Shown here: positions 61,549 to 64,000 of the stretch, one piece after another
How the letters are laid out: each line of letters begins with the position of its first letter
Position numbering within the stretch: position 1 is the stretch's first letter
Assembly (NCBI RefSeq): GCF_003254115.1
Contig: NZ_QKZV01000011.1
Coordinates: forward strand, 1 to 64,000
Reading direction: 5' to 3'
DNA length: 64,000 nucleotides
Origin: Hydrotalea sandarakina
Lineage (GTDB): Bacteria > Bacteroidota > Bacteroidia > Chitinophagales > Chitinophagaceae
Position numbers and translations under genes: made by a program
The notes under the pieces: model-generated
The model's input: only the letters and a program-made list of their open reading frames with translations
Told to the model about the DNA's origin: nothing
The model's database searches: none

Positions 61549-62733
61549 TTAAAAGTGTACTGTTTTATAAGGATAACGTACCTGATACATTTTCCGAACT
61601 TTTTCCAATATTTCTTTCCTTAATTGCTCAATGTTTCTTTTTTCCGCCGCTGCAATGAATACACAATTGCCATCGGTAAGGTGTTGCCATTTACTATACA
61701 AATCGTTCAAAATATCTGTTTTTACCTCATCAGAAAGCCACTCGTCGAAATATTTAGCTTCATACAAATCCATTTTATTGAAAACGGTGAGTATAGGTTT
61801 ATCAAAGGCTTTAATATCTTGTAGGGTTTTTTGCACGGTTCCCATTTGCTCCTCAAATTTTGGGTGCGAAATATCAACCACATGCAATAAAATATCCGCT
61901 TCGCGCACTTCATCTAAAGTACTTTTAAAACTTTCTACTAAATGATGCGGCAGTTTTCTTATAAATCCAACAGTGTCACTTAATAAGAAAGGCGTGTTTT
62001 CAAATACTACTTTGCGGGTAGTGGTATCTAATGTTGCAAAGAGTTTATTTTCTGCAAACACTTCGCTTTTACTTAAAAGATTCATGATGGTGCTTTTACC
62101 CACATTAGTATATCCTACCAATGCAACACGAATAAATTCACCCCTTTCCTTACGTTGTGTAAAGGCTTGTTTATCTATTTCCTGTAAACGCTTGCGCAGT
62201 AAAGCAATTTTGTCTTTTACAATTCGGCGGTCAGTTTCTATTTCAGTTTCACCGGGTCCACGTGTACCAATACCTCCACCCTGGCGCTCTAAGTGTTTCC
62301 ACATACCTTTTAAGCGAGGTAATAAATATTGGTATTGCGCTAATTCAACCTGCACTTTTGCCTGTGCAGTGCGTGCACGACGCGCAAAAATGTCTAAAAT
62401 TAAATCGCTCCGATCAATGGTTCTAATACCAATGGCATCTTGAATATTTGAAATTTGCGAACCGCTTAATTCATCATCTACAATGGCCAATGCTACACCT
62501 TTGTTTTGGACATAGGCTTTTATTTCTTCCAATTTTCCTTTTCCAATAAAGGTGCGACTATCGGGGTGCGGTAATTTTTGTACAAACCGCTTTAGTGTTA
62601 TGGCGCCGGCTGTTTCAGCTAAAAAGGCCAATTCATCTAAGTATTCCTCTATTTGTTCAGGGGTATCCTCTTTAGTTACTAAACCAATTAAAATGGCTTT
62701 TTCTTCCGCTGCTATTTGTTGTTTATCTATCAA
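61549..62733 (-). CDS. hflX: GTPase HflX
   Basis: 394 residues using the TTG at 62733 (MIDKQQIAAEEKAILIGLV). The frame is open up to an ATG at 62796, but that ATG lies in the terminator of the upstream gene and a promoter box (62750-62757) lies between; hence the shorter start. HflX landmarks: TFIGKGKLEEIKAYV, the GGGIGTRGPGETEIETDRR motif, G1 GYTNVGKSTIMN, G3 DTVGFIRKLPHHLVESF and G4 VFNKMD. It binds the ribosome and splits stalled or hibernating particles. It heads the hflX-Rieske pair. Confidence 0.93.
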   Translation of the reverse strand: MIDKQQIAAEEKAILIGLVTKEDTPEQIEEYLDELAFLAETAGAITLKRFVQKLPHPDSRTFIGKGKLEEIKAYVQNKGVALAIVDDELSGSQISNIQDAIGIRTIDRSDLILDIFARRARTAQAKVQVELAQYQYLLPRLKGMWKHLERQGGGIGTRGPGETEIETDRRIVKDKIALLRKRLQEIDKQAFTQRKERGEFIRVALVGYTNVGKSTIMNLLSKSEVFAENKLFATLDTTTRKVVFENTPFLLSDTVGFIRKLPHHLVESFKSTLDEVREADILLHVVDISHPKFEEQMGTVQKTLQDIKAFDKPILTVFNKMDLYEAKYFDEWLSDEVKTDILNDLYSKWQHLTDGNCVFIAAAEKRNIEQLRKEILEKVRKMYQVRYPYKTVHF

Positions 62734-62749
62734 AAGGCAATATTTTATA

Positions 62750-62757
62750 CAAAGGTA
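62750..62757 (-). promoter_or_regulatory. -7 promoter box of hflX
   Basis: On the minus strand TACCTTTG matches TANNTTTG exactly; a TTG lies 16 bases upstream of it. It is inside the longest possible hflX frame and 16 bases before the TTG start. Confidence 0.5.
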
Positions 62758-62782
62758 TTGCATAAATGCGGGCCAATAAAAT

Positions 62783-62809
62783 GCCCCTTTAGCCAATAGC
62801 TAAAAGGGC
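62783..62809 (-). terminator. Terminator of the barrel gene at 62837-63646
   Basis: On the minus strand GCCCTTTTAGC pairs with GCTAAAGGGGC (one mismatch) around TATTG and ends in a short T-rich tract (ATTTTATT). Confidence 0.55.
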
Positions 62810-62836
62810 AAAAGCTTTTGTTATCAGTATTAATAC

Positions 62837-63646
62837 TTACAATCCACTAATGGTAAGACCTATGGAAAGCGTATTCATTACAGGCCCGGCATTTTGTTTC
62901 AACACTCCCAGTACCGAGTAATCTATATTCAGGGAAACATTTCCGTACCCCGCTCGGGCAGTCGCCGCCAAAAATGTTCCATTAAAGAATTTTTTATTGC
63001 TTTCTTTTAGCACATATTGTGTACCGTATAAGCTGTTGTTGTTAATATCTAATAAGTTCTTTCCTTTAAAATAAGCTTTCAATAAAGTACCCACTTTGGC
63101 ACCAACAGCAAATTTCCAGGAATGTTGCGGATCAACCGGATTAGAGAAATAGCGTAGTTCAACAGGTGCTTGCAGATAAATAGTTGTAACCTTCGATTTT
63201 TTGAAGCGTGTAGTACTATCAAAAGGAAGTGTTTGGCTGGGTGCCCACACTTTTACATACCGATGGTCGAAGAAAATATTGCTGGAGCCTATGCCCAAAC
63301 CATACGCTACACTAAAGCGTTTATCAGATTTAAAAGGTCGGTTAAGCATAGCATAAAAATTAAAATGCCTGCTAAAGCCCTTGGTACCAATGGTATCCGG
63401 ATTGGGTTTACCTACCCAAGTATCGCTACCAAACTGCACTAAAAAGTGATCGGAAGGTACTTTGCTTACATCAACCTTACTCCAGTCGGTTTTAATTTTG
63501 GGAATAACAGGCTTGGGCTCTTTACGTGTTTTATGTTGTGCAGTTGAATCGGTTTTGCCTTTTTTATGGAACAAATTAGAAATTTGTGCGTGAGCCATTG
63601 TTAAGGTTCCTACACTAAGCAGCAGTAATAGTATCGTTTTTTTCAT
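62837..63646 (-). CDS. Outer-membrane beta-barrel protein of unknown function
   Basis: 269 residues from the ATG at 63646 (MKKTILLLLLSVGTLTMAHAQ signal peptide); the frame extends upstream to 63772 but only into non-coding sequence. The mature protein has a basic linker (HKKGKTDSTAQHKTRKEPKP) and then barrel-type strands (FNFYAMLNRPFKSDKRFSVAYGLGIGSSNIFF, LQAPVELRYFSNP, KFAVGAKVGTLLKAYF) and ends MNTLSIGLTISGL. PorT/OMP_b-brl-like. Its promoter is visible (63689-63696). Confidence 0.82.
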   Translation of the reverse strand: MKKTILLLLLSVGTLTMAHAQISNLFHKKGKTDSTAQHKTRKEPKPVIPKIKTDWSKVDVSKVPSDHFLVQFGSDTWVGKPNPDTIGTKGFSRHFNFYAMLNRPFKSDKRFSVAYGLGIGSSNIFFDHRYVKVWAPSQTLPFDSTTRFKKSKVTTIYLQAPVELRYFSNPVDPQHSWKFAVGAKVGTLLKAYFKGKNLLDINNNSLYGTQYVLKESNKKFFNGTFLAATARAGYGNVSLNIDYSVLGVLKQNAGPVMNTLSIGLTISGL

Positions 63647-63688
63647 TCGGTATAAATACGAGTGGTTTAACATTTTTTTAGAATAGGA

Positions 63689-63696
63689 CAAAAATA
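63689..63696 (-). promoter_or_regulatory. -7 promoter box of the barrel gene
   Basis: On the minus strand TATTTTTG matches TANNTTTG exactly, with TTTC 17 bases upstream. The leader to the ATG at 63646 is about 35-40 bases. Confidence 0.6.
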
Positions 63697-63850
63697 ACAG
63701 AATTGCAGCCATTGAAAGGGTTAAAAATAAGCAAAAGCTAATATTGGGTATAATTAATTGAAGGTGTAGCAATTTTCAACCTAAGCATTTACTAATTTTT
63801 GAACTGAATACAGCAAGATGTATGAATTCAATTGGTTAATGGAAAAGCGA

Positions 63851-63881
63851 TTTGGAAAATAGCGCATTTTAGTTATTTTTG
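63851..63881 (+). promoter_or_regulatory. Consensus promoter of the CAU tRNA
   Basis: TTTG at 63851-63854, a 19-base spacer and TATTTTTG at 63874-63881, a perfect Bacteroidota promoter 24 bases before the tRNA. Confidence 0.88.
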
Positions 63882-63904
63882 CGCCTCTTTGAGCCAAAAG
63901 CTCA

Positions 63905-63981
<77 letters not shown>

Positions 63982-64000
63982 CTTATAAAAAAAGCCTGTT

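Noticed and set aside
61973-62443. 156-codon plus-strand frame inside hflX
   Set aside because: Antisense to the conserved GTPase core, with no features of its own.

Overview
The window looks like a chromosomal stretch of an AT-rich Bacteroidota, most like the Chitinophagaceae. The evidence is the protein families (GLPGLI protein next to an oligogenic-type outer-membrane barrel, DUF6150, TlpA/DUF4369 lipoprotein-like reductase, TonB-plug protein with an MG2 domain, OmpW/PorT-like barrels), promoters of the Bacteroidota type TTTG-N19-TANNTTTG, the lack of Shine-Dalgarno signals, and tRNAs without an encoded CCA. Genus is inference only.

Layout. 1-1.4 kb: a complete IS256-family element. 1.6-5.2 kb: secreted proteins on the minus strand (unknown lipoprotein, alpha/beta hydrolase, thioredoxin-fold reductase). 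5.2-18.9 kb: plus-strand housekeeping and envelope genes (RlmD, an active plus an apparently inactive rhomboid, two membrane-anchored EEP phosphatases, GLPGLI/barrel pair, CysS, MG2/TonB-plug protein). 19.3-21 kb: AT-rich, poorly conserved secreted proteins around a broken metallopeptidase gene. 21.2-24.9 kb: 5-oxoprolinase genes pxpBCA with an NRAMP-like transporter that lacks the metal ligands. 25-26.9 kb: tRNA-Lys, then sigZ-arsI-arsN1 (organoarsenical resistance). 27-31.1 kb: envelope acylation/peptidoglycan module (MBOAT, SGNH hydrolase, glucosaminidase, DUF2752, dispanin). 31.3-36.2 kb: a compact six-gene operon around a Ycf46-like AAA ATPase with four proteins I do not recognise and a DUF6150 protein; this is the best candidate for an undescribed system. 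36.6-48.2 kb: minus-strand accessory metabolism (SDRs, old yellow enzyme, Crp/Fnr regulators, GH29 fucosidase, MetF, M20 amidohydrolase, Gmk, DinB-like protein). 48.4-58.9 kb: a 12-gene operon for a periplasmic molybdenum hydroxylase (iorAB, cytochrome c) with its whole molybdopterin-cytosine-dinucleotide cofactor pathway and a TSUP permease. 58.9-64 kb: a 0.7 kb gene-free stretch with an orphan plus-strand terminator, small envelope proteins, tRNA-Asn, a Rieske protein, HflX, a barrel protein and a CAU-anticodon tRNA.

Themes. Several genes have a TANNTTTG promoter box only 4-5 bases before the start codon, which suggests leaderless mRNAs. Many ORFs had to be shortened to a start just before a signal peptide; the chosen starts are explained in each entry. 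No prophage, CRISPR array, rRNA or replication origin was seen.
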